From NCBI RefSeq assembly GCF_024586915.1, contig NZ_JANBVS010000021.1, positions 62,001-126,000 of the forward strand: a stretch of 64,000 nt of DNA, in the 5' to 3' direction. Below the pieces are notes generated by a model, which made no database searches, was not told the origin of the DNA, and was given only the letters and a program-made list of their open reading frames with translations. Position numbers and translations under genes: made by a program. This document shows, in pieces, positions 26,341-35,943 of the stretch. The DNA comes from Bradyrhizobium sp. SRS-191. Lineage in GTDB: Bacteria; Pseudomonadota; Alphaproteobacteria; Rhizobiales; Xanthobacteraceae. How positions within the stretch are numbered: position 1 is the stretch's first letter; every line of letters starts with the position of its first letter.

Positions 26341-27537
26341 ATGGAACAGACGTGGCGCTGGTTCGGGCCCGAAGATCCCATCACTCTGCCGCAGGTCCGC
26401 CAGACCGGCGCCACCGGGATCGTCACGGCGCTGCATCAGATTCCCTATGGCGTGGTGTGGAGCAAAGACGAGATCATCAAGCGCATCGGGATGATCGAAG
26501 GCGATTCATCGCTGCGGCTGCGCTGGAGTGTGGTCGAGAGTCTTCCCGTCTCCGAGGCGATCAAGCTCGGCGAGGGCGATCTCACCGAGCTGTTCGACAA
26601 CTACCGGCAGTCGCTGCGCAACCTCGCGGCCTGCGGCGTCACCACCGTCTGCTACAATTTCATGGCGGTGCTGGACTGGACCCGGACCGAGCTCGCCTTT
26701 CGACTTCCGAGCGGCGCCACGGCGCTGCGCTTCGATCTCGACCGCTTTGCCGCCTTCGACTGTTACATCCTGCGGCGCCCCGGCGCCGAGGCGGAGTTCT
26801 CCGCCGACGTCCTCGAGCGCGCCAAGGCCTGGGTGGCGCAGGCTTCCGAATCCGACAAGGACCGTCTGCTCGCGACCATCATGGCGGGCCTGCCCGGCGC
26901 CTACGACCGCTACGACGTGCCCGGCCTGCGCCGGATGCTGGAGAGATATCGCGGCATCGGCCACGCCGAGCTGCGCGCCAACTACGCGCGCTTCCTGCGC
27001 GAGGTGGTGCCGACGGCGGAGGAGTGCGGCGTCAGCCTGTGCGTGCACCCGGACGACCCGCCGCGCGATCTGTTCGGCCTGCCGCGCGTGGTGTCGTCGG
27101 CCGATGATCTGCAGTTCATCGTCGATGCCGTGCCGTCGAAGGCCAATGGCATCACCTTCTGCACCGGCGCGCTCGGCGCCGGCGGCCAGAACAACGTGCC
27201 GGCCATGGCCGAGCGCTTCGCGCGGCACATCCGCTTCGTGCACCTGCGCAACGTGACGAAGATGCTCGACGGCTCGTTCATGGAGGCGGAGCATCTGCGC
27301 GGCGATGTCGACATGGTTAACGTGGTCACAACGCTGCTCAAGGAGCAGGCGCGCCGCAAAGCCGAGGGCGAGCCGGATTGGCGCATCCCGTTCCGGCCCG
27401 ATCACGGCCATGAGCTGGCCGACGATATCGGCCGCGGCACTCATCCCGGCTATCCGCTGGTGGGCCGGCTCAAGGGCCTCGCCGAGATCCGCGGCGTGAT
27501 GACGGCGGTTGCGGCGATCAACCGCTTGCCGGTCTGA
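26341..27537 (+). CDS. uxuA: D-mannonate dehydratase
   Basis: 398 residues from the ATG at 26341, with GGAGAGGT upstream. Classical UxuA: N-terminal WRWFGPEDPITL, a VVESLPVSEAIK segment, LCVHPDDPPRDLFGLPRVVS with the metal-binding Cys and His, FCTGALGAGGQNNV, FVHLRNV, and PFRPDHGHELADDI. Converts D-mannonate to 2-keto-3-deoxygluconate, the substrate of the kinase two genes on. Same length as E. coli UxuA (394). Confidence 0.96.
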   Translation: MEQTWRWFGPEDPITLPQVRQTGATGIVTALHQIPYGVVWSKDEIIKRIGMIEGDSSLRLRWSVVESLPVSEAIKLGEGDLTELFDNYRQSLRNLAACGVTTVCYNFMAVLDWTRTELAFRLPSGATALRFDLDRFAAFDCYILRRPGAEAEFSADVLERAKAWVAQASESDKDRLLATIMAGLPGAYDRYDVPGLRRMLERYRGIGHAELRANYARFLREVVPTAEECGVSLCVHPDDPPRDLFGLPRVVSSADDLQFIVDAVPSKANGITFCTGALGAGGQNNVPAMAERFARHIRFVHLRNVTKMLDGSFMEAEHLRGDVDMVNVVTTLLKEQARRKAEGEPDWRIPFRPDHGHELADDIGRGTHPGYPLVGRLKGLAEIRGVMTAVAAINRLPV

Positions 27538-27589
27538 TCGCGTCGTGATCTAGGATCGACCGACAAGACCAGACAGGGAGAACCGGCCG

Positions 27590-28621
27590 ATGCGTGCCGT
27601 CGTGATTCACGCGCCCAAGGACCTGCGCATCGACAGCTTCCCCGATCCGGCGCCGGGCGCCGGCGAGGTCCGTGTCAAGATCGCGGCAGGCGGCATCTGC
27701 GGTTCGGACCTGCATTACTATCATCATGGCGGCTTCGGCACGGTGCGGATCAAGCAGCCGATGGCGCTCGGTCACGAGATTGCCGGCGTGGTCGCCGCGG
27801 TCGGCGCCGGCGTGACCGGCCTCTCCGAAGGCACCCGCGTCGCCGTCAATCCGAGCCTGCCCTGCGGTCACTGCGCCTATTGCCGCGAGGGCCTGCGCAA
27901 CCAGTGTCTCGACATGCGCTTCATGGGGAGCGCGATGCGCGATCCTCATGTGCAGGGCGGCTTCCGCGAGTTCATCACCGTCGACGCCTCGCAGGCGGTG
28001 CCGATCGCGACGTCGCTGTCGCTTGGCGAGGCGGCGATGGCCGAGCCGCTGTCGGTGTGCCTGCACGCCGCGCATCAGGCTGGCTCCCTGCTCGGCAAGC
28101 GGGTGCTGGTGACCGGCTGCGGCCCGATCGGGGCGCTGTCGATCCTGGTTGCTCGCTATGGTGGCGCCGCCGAGATCGTGGCGACCGATGTGGCCGAGGC
28201 GCCGCTCGCGGTGGCGCGCAAGCTCGGCGCCAGCCATGCCTTCAATGTCGGTGCCGAGCCGGCCGCGCTCGACCCGTGGCGCGCGGGCAAGGGCACGTTC
28301 GACGTGTTGTTCGAGGCCTCGGGCAATCAGGCCGCTTTGCGGGCCGCGCTCGATGTCATGAGGCCGGGCGGCGTCATCGTCCAGCTCGGGCTCGGCGGCG
28401 AAATGACCCTGCCGCTCAACACGCTGGTCACGAAGGAGCTGCAATTGCGCGGCACCTTCCGGTTCGACCGTGAATTCGATCTGGCGGTGCGGCTGATGGG
28501 CGAGGGACTGCTCGACGTGAAGCCGCTGATCTCAGCCACGCTGCCGTTCCAGGAGGCAATTTCCGCCTTCGAGCTCGCCAGCGATCGAAGCCGCGCGATG
28601 AAGGTTCATTTGACGTTTTGA
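27590..28621 (+). CDS. idnD: L-idonate 5-dehydrogenase (zinc alcohol dehydrogenase family)
   Basis: 343 residues; GGGAGAA upstream. Zn residues in GGICGSDLHYYHHGG and GHEIAGV, a structural cysteine cluster PCGHCAYCREGLRNQC, a MGSAMRDPHVQGGF segment almost identical to E. coli IdnD, the NAD(P) loop GCGPIGAL, and LRGTFRFDREF. Oxidises L-idonate to 5-keto-D-gluconate. A second medium-chain dehydrogenase in one regulon alongside the RspB-like enzyme suggests more than one aldonate is consumed. Confidence 0.88.
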   Translation: MRAVVIHAPKDLRIDSFPDPAPGAGEVRVKIAAGGICGSDLHYYHHGGFGTVRIKQPMALGHEIAGVVAAVGAGVTGLSEGTRVAVNPSLPCGHCAYCREGLRNQCLDMRFMGSAMRDPHVQGGFREFITVDASQAVPIATSLSLGEAAMAEPLSVCLHAAHQAGSLLGKRVLVTGCGPIGALSILVARYGGAAEIVATDVAEAPLAVARKLGASHAFNVGAEPAALDPWRAGKGTFDVLFEASGNQAALRAALDVMRPGGVIVQLGLGGEMTLPLNTLVTKELQLRGTFRFDREFDLAVRLMGEGLLDVKPLISATLPFQEAISAFELASDRSRAMKVHLTF

Positions 28622-28637
28622 TCGTGGGATTACGCCG

Positions 28638-29564
28638 ATGAGAGTCGCCTGCATCGGAGAGTGCATGGTGGAGTTCGCGCAGGAGGAGGGCAGCCTGTTC
28701 AGGCGCGGCTTCGGCGGCGACACGCTCAACACGGCGCTCTATCTGTCCCGGCTCGGCGTGCCCACCTCCTATGTGACGGCCCTCGGCGACGATCCGCTGA
28801 GCGCGATGATGCTGGCGGCGTGGCGGGCGGAGGGCATCGACACCGCCGAGGTGCTGCAGGTCGAGGGCCGCGTGCCCGGCCTCTACATGATCGAGCGCGA
28901 CGCCCGGGGGGAGCGCAGCTTCCTGTATTGGCGCGACCGCGCGCCGGCGCGCGAACTGTTCGACCGCGCCGATCGCGACATGCTCGACCGGCTGTCGCGC
29001 TTCGACTGGATCTATCTCTCCGGCATCAGCCTGTCGCTGTATGGCGAGACCGGCAAGGCCAAGCTGCGCGAGCTGCTCACGGTCGCCCGCAAGCGCGGGG
29101 CGCGCGTGGTGTTTGACGGCAACTACCGGCCGCGCGGCTGGGCGAGCCGGGAGGTGGCGCAGCGCGCGTTCCGCGCGATCCTGCCGCTGGTCGACATCGC
29201 GCTGCCGACGCTCGAGGACGAGCAGATGCTGTTCGGCGATGCCGATGCCTCGGTGTGCCTGCGGCGCTTCAAGGATGCCGGCGTCAATGAGGTCGTGGTC
29301 AAGCGCGGCCCGCGCGGCTGCCTGATCCATGCCGATGGCGTGCTGGTCGACATCGCGCCGCCGGCCGTGCTGCAGCCGATCGACACCACGGCGGCCGGCG
29401 ATTCCTTCAATGCGGGTTATCTGGCCGCGCGGATCAAGGGCGCGCCGCCGCGCAAGGCGGCGCTGGCGGGCCATCGGTTGGCCGGCGCCGTCATCATGGC
29501 GCCGGGCGCCGTGATCCCGGCGACGGCGATGCCGCGGGACATTCTGGCACTGAGCGAGGCATGA
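28638..29564 (+). CDS. kdgK: 2-keto-3-deoxygluconate kinase (PfkB family)
   Basis: 308 residues. PfkB/ribokinase fold: starts MRVACIGECMVEFAQE, has GGDTLNTALYLSRLG with the substrate-binding Asn region, YWRDRAPAREL typical of KDG kinases, and the C-terminal DTTAAGDSFNAGYLAAR with the anion hole and catalytic Asp. Phosphorylates KDG from UxuA to KDPG. Its stop overlaps the aldolase start (ATGATGA). Confidence 0.93.
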   Translation: MRVACIGECMVEFAQEEGSLFRRGFGGDTLNTALYLSRLGVPTSYVTALGDDPLSAMMLAAWRAEGIDTAEVLQVEGRVPGLYMIERDARGERSFLYWRDRAPARELFDRADRDMLDRLSRFDWIYLSGISLSLYGETGKAKLRELLTVARKRGARVVFDGNYRPRGWASREVAQRAFRAILPLVDIALPTLEDEQMLFGDADASVCLRRFKDAGVNEVVVKRGPRGCLIHADGVLVDIAPPAVLQPIDTTAAGDSFNAGYLAARIKGAPPRKAALAGHRLAGAVIMAPGAVIPATAMPRDILALSEA

Positions 29565-30205
29565 TGAGAAGTCTGGATAAGCGCGCGAAGCTCGATGCCG
29601 TGTTCGGGCTGGCGCCGGTCATCCCGGTGATCACGATCGATGACGCCACACAGGCCGTGCCGCTGGCGCAGGCGCTCGTCAGCGGCGGCCTGCGGGTCAT
29701 CGAGATCACCTTGCGCACGCAGGCCGGGCTCGACGCAGCGCGCGCGATCATCAACGAGGTGCCCGACGCCGTCGTCGGCATCGGCACGGTGCTGACGCCG
29801 GCGGACTACGAGCGCGCCGCCAATCTCGGCGCTGCATTTGCGATCAGTCCGGGGATGTCGATTGGATTGCTGGACGCCGCCAACGCCGGCGAGCTGCCGT
29901 TCGCGCCGGGCATCCAGACGCCCTCGGACCTGATTGCCTGCGTGACGCGCGGCTATGAGTTGGTGAAGTTCTTCCCCGCGGTGCCGGCCGGTGGGCTCGC
30001 TGCGCTCGATGCGTTGGCAGGGCCGTTCCCGAACGTGCGCTTCTGTCCGACCGGCGGCATCAATGCCGGCAACGCCGCGCAATGGCTCGCGCACAAGAAG
30101 GTCGTCGCCATCGGCGGCTCCTGGGTGGCGCCCGCAGCCGACATCAAGGGCGGCGCCTGGGCTCTGATCGAGCAGCGTGCGCGCGAGGCTACGACGCTAC
30201 GCTGA
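29561..30205 (+). CDS. eda: KDPG aldolase
   Basis: 214 residues; ATG at 29561 overlaps the kinase stop by 4 bp, and a second ATG at 29564 is also possible. TIM barrel with catalytic Glu in VIEITLRT, GIGTVLTP, and Schiff-base Lys in ELVKFFPA, followed by PTGGIN. Splits KDPG into pyruvate and glyceraldehyde 3-phosphate, ending the acid-sugar branch. Last gene of the operon starting at the TRAP binding protein. Confidence 0.95.
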   Translation: MMRSLDKRAKLDAVFGLAPVIPVITIDDATQAVPLAQALVSGGLRVIEITLRTQAGLDAARAIINEVPDAVVGIGTVLTPADYERAANLGAAFAISPGMSIGLLDAANAGELPFAPGIQTPSDLIACVTRGYELVKFFPAVPAGGLAALDALAGPFPNVRFCPTGGINAGNAAQWLAHKKVVAIGGSWVAPAADIKGGAWALIEQRAREATTLR

Positions 30206-30296
30206 GGCGGCCCCTAATCCCCGCGAAGGGCGGATTTGCTGCACTGCGCTAGGGGCGGAGGCGAGGTCCATACACAGGCTTCGCAAAAAGTATTAC

Positions 30297-30313
30297 AGTC
30301 AAATAATATGACT
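30297..30313. promoter_or_regulatory. Operator-like palindrome upstream of the ytf-type operon
   Basis: AGTCA-N7-TGACT with perfect 5-bp arms in the AT-rich part of the 30206-30440 spacer, about 127 bp before the binding-protein start. A candidate site for the GntR regulator encoded at 35200. The rest of the spacer shows no gene. Confidence 0.4.
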
Positions 30314-30440
30314 AGTCAGGCCGGAGGTTCCGTGGAATAACGGCCCCGTCAGCCGTCGCGGCTGGCGTGAACGGTGCGAAGACACCGCTATTAAGCGGCG
30401 CCGCATCTACAACAGAGACTCTTGTGGGAGAGAACGCCTG

Positions 30441-31406
30441 ATGACCCTGAAAGCCCTTTTTGCGGCCTCGGCAACGGCCGCCTTGCTGCTTGCGACCTCC
30501 GCCAGCGCCGCTGAGCTGACCGTCGGCTTTTCGCAGATCGGATCCGAATCCGGCTGGCGCGCCGCCGAGACCTCGGTCTCGAAGTCGGAAGCCGCCAAGC
30601 GCAAGATCAACCTGAAGATCGCCGACGCGCAGCAGAAGCAGGAAAACCAGATCAAGGCGATCCGCTCCTTCATCGCCCAGAACGTCGACGCCATCTTCCT
30701 GGCGCCGGTCGTGGCCTCGGGCTGGGACGCCGTGCTGAAGGAAGCCAAGGAAGCCAAGATCCCGGTCGTGCTGCTCGATCGCGACATCGATCCCTCCGGC
30801 AAGGACCTCTATCTGACCGCCGTCACCTCCGACAGCGTGCATGAAGGCGCGGTTGCCGGCGAGTGGCTCGCCAAGACCGTGGCCGGCAAGGACTGCAACG
30901 TCGTCGAGCTGCAGGGCACGGTCGGCGCCAGCGTCGCCACCAACCGCAAGAAGGGCTTCGACTCCGTCGTCGCCAAGAACGCCAACCTGAAGGTCGTTCG
31001 CAGCCAGACCGGCGACTTCACCCGTGCCAAGGGCAAGGAAGTGATGGAGAGCTTCATCAAGGCCGAGAATGGCGGCAAGTCGATCTGCGCCGTCTACGCC
31101 CACAACGACGACATGATGGTCGGCGCGATCCAGGCGATGAAGGAAGCCGGCCTCAAGCCGGGCAAGGACATCCTGACCGTCTCGATCGACGCGGTGCCGG
31201 ATATCTTCAAGGCGATCGCCGCCGGCGAGGCCAATGCGACCGTCGAGCTGACGCCGAACATGGCTGGCCCCGCATTCGATGCGATCGTCGCCTTCAAGGA
31301 GAAGGGCACGGTGCCGCCGAAGTGGATCCAAACCGAGTCGAAGCTCTACACGTCGGCCGACGAGCCGATGAAGGTCTACGACAGCAAGAAGGGTCTGGGC
31401 TACTGA
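30441..31406 (+). CDS. ytfQ: Sugar ABC transporter binding protein, YtfQ-like (furanose type)
   Basis: 321 residues; signal peptide MTLKALFAASATAALLLATS with cleavage after ASA-AE. The mature part starts ELTVGFSQIGSESGWRAAE and is very close to E. coli YtfQ (galactofuranose binder) throughout: IADAQQKQENQIKAIRSF, VVELQGTVGASVA, RSQTGDFTRAKGKEVMESFIK, YAHNDDMM. Periplasmic receptor for an aldose, perhaps L-arabinofuranose given the catabolic genes downstream. Confidence 0.92.
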   Translation: MTLKALFAASATAALLLATSASAAELTVGFSQIGSESGWRAAETSVSKSEAAKRKINLKIADAQQKQENQIKAIRSFIAQNVDAIFLAPVVASGWDAVLKEAKEAKIPVVLLDRDIDPSGKDLYLTAVTSDSVHEGAVAGEWLAKTVAGKDCNVVELQGTVGASVATNRKKGFDSVVAKNANLKVVRSQTGDFTRAKGKEVMESFIKAENGGKSICAVYAHNDDMMVGAIQAMKEAGLKPGKDILTVSIDAVPDIFKAIAAGEANATVELTPNMAGPAFDAIVAFKEKGTVPPKWIQTESKLYTSADEPMKVYDSKKGLGY

Positions 31407-31427
31407 GCCTCGCCTTCTGATACTGCC

Positions 31428-31562
31428 GTCGTCCTGGCCTGGTGCGCAATCGCGCACTTGGAGCCAGGACCTATGACCACCGTCGCTGATGAGGCCATGG
31501 TATTAGCCAAGTGCCTCAATCGACTATTCTGCGGTATGGGTCCCGGCTTTCGCCGGGACGAC
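31428..31562. repeat. Palindromic repeat, GTCGTCCCGG family (copy 3), inside the ytf-type operon
   Basis: Begins GTCGTCCTGG with a nearby TGCGCAATCGCGCA palindrome and ends CGCCGGGACGAC; the inner GTATGGGTCCCGG matches the copies at 3561-3695 and 3777-3881. Lies between the binding-protein gene and the ATPase gene. Confidence 0.8.
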
Positions 31563-31641
31563 GGAGATAGATCGCTGACGCCCGCACGTTTTGCGGACGT
31601 CAGCTTTCCGAATGTTGGCCAAGTAGTTCGTGTCGTTCGTC

Positions 31642-33188
<1,547 letters not shown>

Positions 33189-33192
<4 letters not shown>

Positions 33193-34181
33193 CGCTCCGC
33201 ATTCCCCGCCGCGGCATGGCGCAGGTGCTGGCCTTGATCATCATCCTGATGATCGATCGCCTGGTGTCGCCGCAGTTCTTCAACCTGCATCTGCAGGACG
33301 GCCGGCTGTTCGGCAGCGTGATCGACGTGCTCAACCGCGGCACGCCGGTGGCGCTGCTGTCGCTCGGCATGGTGCTGGTGATCGCCACCGGCGGCATCGA
33401 CCTCTCGGTCGGCGCGGTCATGGCCATCGCCGGCGCGACCGCGGCGAGCCTTGCCGACACGCACTCGCTGCCGGTGGTGATCGCCTCCGCGCTGGCCGTC
33501 GGCCTCGCCTGCGGACTGTGGAACGGCATCCTCGTTGCCGTGCTGCGCATTCAGCCGATCGTCGCGACACTGATCCTGATGGTCGCCGGCCGCGGCATCG
33601 CGCAGCTGATCACGGAGGGGCGCATCGTCACCTTCACCTCTCCCGACCTCGTGTGGATGGGCAACGGCGCCGTGCTCGGCCTGCCCACGCCCGTCGTCAT
33701 CGCGCTCGGCATGCTGCTGCTGACGGCCGCGGTCGTGCGCGGCACCGCGCTCGGCCTCCTGATCGAGGCGACCGGCGGCAACGCGCGCGCCAGCGAGCTG
33801 TCCGGCGTCGGCACGCGCGCGATGATTCTGTCGGTCTACATCTGGTGCGGCTTGTGCGCGTCGCTCGCGGGCGTCATCGCCGCCGCTGACATCATGGGTG
33901 CCGATGCCAACAATGCCGGCCTCTGGCTCGAGCTCGACGCGATCCTCGCGGTCGTGATCGGAGGCACCTCGCTGTTCGGCGGCCGCTTCAGCCTTGTGCT
34001 CGCGGTGGCCGGCGCGCTGATCATCCAGGCCATGAACACCGGCATTCTGCTGTCGGGCTATCCGCCGGAGCTCAATCTGCTGGTGAAGGCGGTGGTCGTG
34101 CTCGCTGTTCTCCTGGCGCAGTCGCCGCGGCTCGGCGATCTCTCGCGCTTCACCGCGCGCTGGCGGAGGACCAAGCCATGA
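33189..34181 (+). CDS. ytfT: Sugar ABC transporter permease, YtfT-like
   Basis: 330 residues, BPD_transp_2 family with multiple membrane helices. MAQVLALIIILMIDRLVSPQF is followed by LQDGRLFGSVIDVLNRGTPVALLSLGMVLVIATGGIDLSVGAVMAIAGAT, matching E. coli YtfT nearly base for base in order; GADANNAGLWLELDAILAVVIGG is also shared. Pairs with the YjfF-like permease that starts 4 bp before this stop. Confidence 0.92.
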
Positions 34182-35203
34182 AGGCCTCGACCTCGGTTGC
34201 GATCACCGCCTTCGTGCTGGTCGCCGGCTTCGCGCTGTGCGCGCTGCAATTCCCGAACATCGCCTCGACCCGTGTCGTCGCCAATCTGCTCACCGACAAC
34301 GCCTTCCTCGGGATCGTCGCGGCCGGCATGACCTTCGTCATCATCTCCGGCGGCATCGATCTCTCCGTCGGCTCGGTGATCGGCTTCACCACCGTGTTCA
34401 CGGCGCTGGCGATCGAGCGCTGGGGCATCCCGCCTTTCGCCGCGTTCGCAATGGTGCTGGTGCTCTGCGCGCTGTTCGGCGCCGCCATGGGCACCGTCAT
34501 CCACGTCTTCGAGCTGCCGCCGTTCATCGTGACGCTCGCCGGCATGTTCCTGGCGCGCGGCGTGAGCTTCCTGCTCTCGACCGAATCGATCCCGATCACT
34601 GCCCCGATCTACAGCGCCGTTTCCGATTTTGCGATCAGGTTGCCCGGCGGCGGGCGGCTCACCGCGATCGCGATTGCGATGCTGGTCATCCTCGTCGTCT
34701 GCGCGCTGCTGCTGCACCTGACCCGATTCGGCGCCAACGTTTATGCGCTCGGCGGCAGCCGGGCTGCGACGGCGCTGATGGGCATTCCGGTGGGGCCGAT
34801 GACGGTCCGCATCTATATGCTGTCCAGCGTGCTCGCGGGCCTCGCCGGCATCGTCTTCTCCTTCTATACCGCGGCCGGCTATTCGCTGTCGGCGGTTGGC
34901 GTCGAGCTCGATACCATCGCCGCTGTCGTGATCGGCGGAACTTTGTTGACGGGCGGGCAGGGCTCCGTCATCGGCACCTTTCTTGGCGTCCTGATCCAGG
35001 GCATGATCCAGACCTACATCAATTTCGACGGCACGCTGTCGAGCTGGTGGACCAAGATCGCCACGGGGGTTCTGTTGTTCGTCTTCATTGCGCTGCAGCA
35101 AGGTCTGATGGCGCTCGCGCGCCGCTCATCGCTCAAACCGGCAGGCGCCAAGCCTGTGGACGTCAAGCCCGTCGAGGCCACGCCCGCGGGGGCGCCGACA
35201 TGA
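34178..35203 (+). CDS. yjfF: Sugar ABC transporter permease, YjfF-like
   Basis: 341 residues, same permease family. ALQFPNIASTRVVANLLTDNAFLGIVAAGMTFVIISGGIDLSVGSVIGF and QTYINFDGTLSSWWTKIA align to E. coli YjfF. The C-terminal ~25 residues are a KPxxxKPVDVKPVEATPAG low-complexity tail not needed for transport. ATGA overlap with the regulator gene that follows. Confidence 0.92.
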   Translation: MKASTSVAITAFVLVAGFALCALQFPNIASTRVVANLLTDNAFLGIVAAGMTFVIISGGIDLSVGSVIGFTTVFTALAIERWGIPPFAAFAMVLVLCALFGAAMGTVIHVFELPPFIVTLAGMFLARGVSFLLSTESIPITAPIYSAVSDFAIRLPGGGRLTAIAIAMLVILVVCALLLHLTRFGANVYALGGSRAATALMGIPVGPMTVRIYMLSSVLAGLAGIVFSFYTAAGYSLSAVGVELDTIAAVVIGGTLLTGGQGSVIGTFLGVLIQGMIQTYINFDGTLSSWWTKIATGVLLFVFIALQQGLMALARRSSLKPAGAKPVDVKPVEATPAGAPT

Positions 35204-35943
35204 CGTCGTCGCACATCGTCTCGATCCCGACGCGGCGCGCCCATTCCAACCACGCCGAGGTCGCCCGCAGCATCGGCATCGACATCATCTCGGGTCGTCT
35301 CGGCGAAGGTGCGCGGCTGCCTGGCGATGCCGAGCTGACCGCAACCTTCGGCGTCTCCAGGCCGGTGCTGCGCGAAAGCGTCAAGACGCTGGTCGCGAAA
35401 GGCCTGCTCTCGACCAAGGCACGCGTCGGCACCGTTGTGCGCGAGCGCTCGGCCTGGAACATGTTCGATCCGGACGTGCTGGCGTGGCATCTCGACGCGG
35501 GCATCGACAAGCGCTTCCTCTCCGACCTCGCCGAGATCCGGCTGGCCATCGAGCCGCGCGCTGCCGCGCTCGCGGCCGAACGCCGCACCGACGACGACGT
35601 CGCCGAGATGCGCAAGGCGATGGCGCAGATGGAGCGCGAGCCGTCGACCTCGGTGGCGTTCGCCGAAGCCGATCTGGCGCTGCACATCGCGGTCGCCAAC
35701 GCCTCCGGCAATCCCTTCATGCGCTCGATCGGCGCGGTCATCGAGGCGGCGCTGCGCGCGTCCTTCGTCTTGAGCGCGCCCGTCGAGACCGCCGATCGCG
35801 ACACCGTGCTGGTCTGGCACCAGCGCATCATCGATGCGATCGCCGACGGCAATCCCGAGGGCGCCTCGGAAGCCATGATCGAAGTCATCTACAACGGCCG
35901 GCGGCGTCATGCGCAATCGGCTGCACGAACGGACCAGGAATGA
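35200..35943 (+). CDS. GntR-family regulator, FadR/FCD subfamily
   Basis: 247 residues; ATG at 35200 within an ATGA overlap (the open frame extends far upstream but only as a shadow of yjfF). Winged HTH with LTATFGVSRPVLRESVKTLVAKGLLSTKARVGT, then FCD domain containing EIRLAIEPRAAALAA and HIAVANASGNPF. The NMFDPDVLAWHLD linker is typical of the sugar-acid-responsive LldR/DgoR group. Sits between transporter and pathway genes, so it likely controls this operon in response to an aldonate or keto-deoxy sugar acid. Confidence 0.9.
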   Translation: MTSSHIVSIPTRRAHSNHAEVARSIGIDIISGRLGEGARLPGDAELTATFGVSRPVLRESVKTLVAKGLLSTKARVGTVVRERSAWNMFDPDVLAWHLDAGIDKRFLSDLAEIRLAIEPRAAALAAERRTDDDVAEMRKAMAQMEREPSTSVAFAEADLALHIAVANASGNPFMRSIGAVIEAALRASFVLSAPVETADRDTVLVWHQRIIDAIADGNPEGASEAMIEVIYNGRRRHAQSAARTDQE

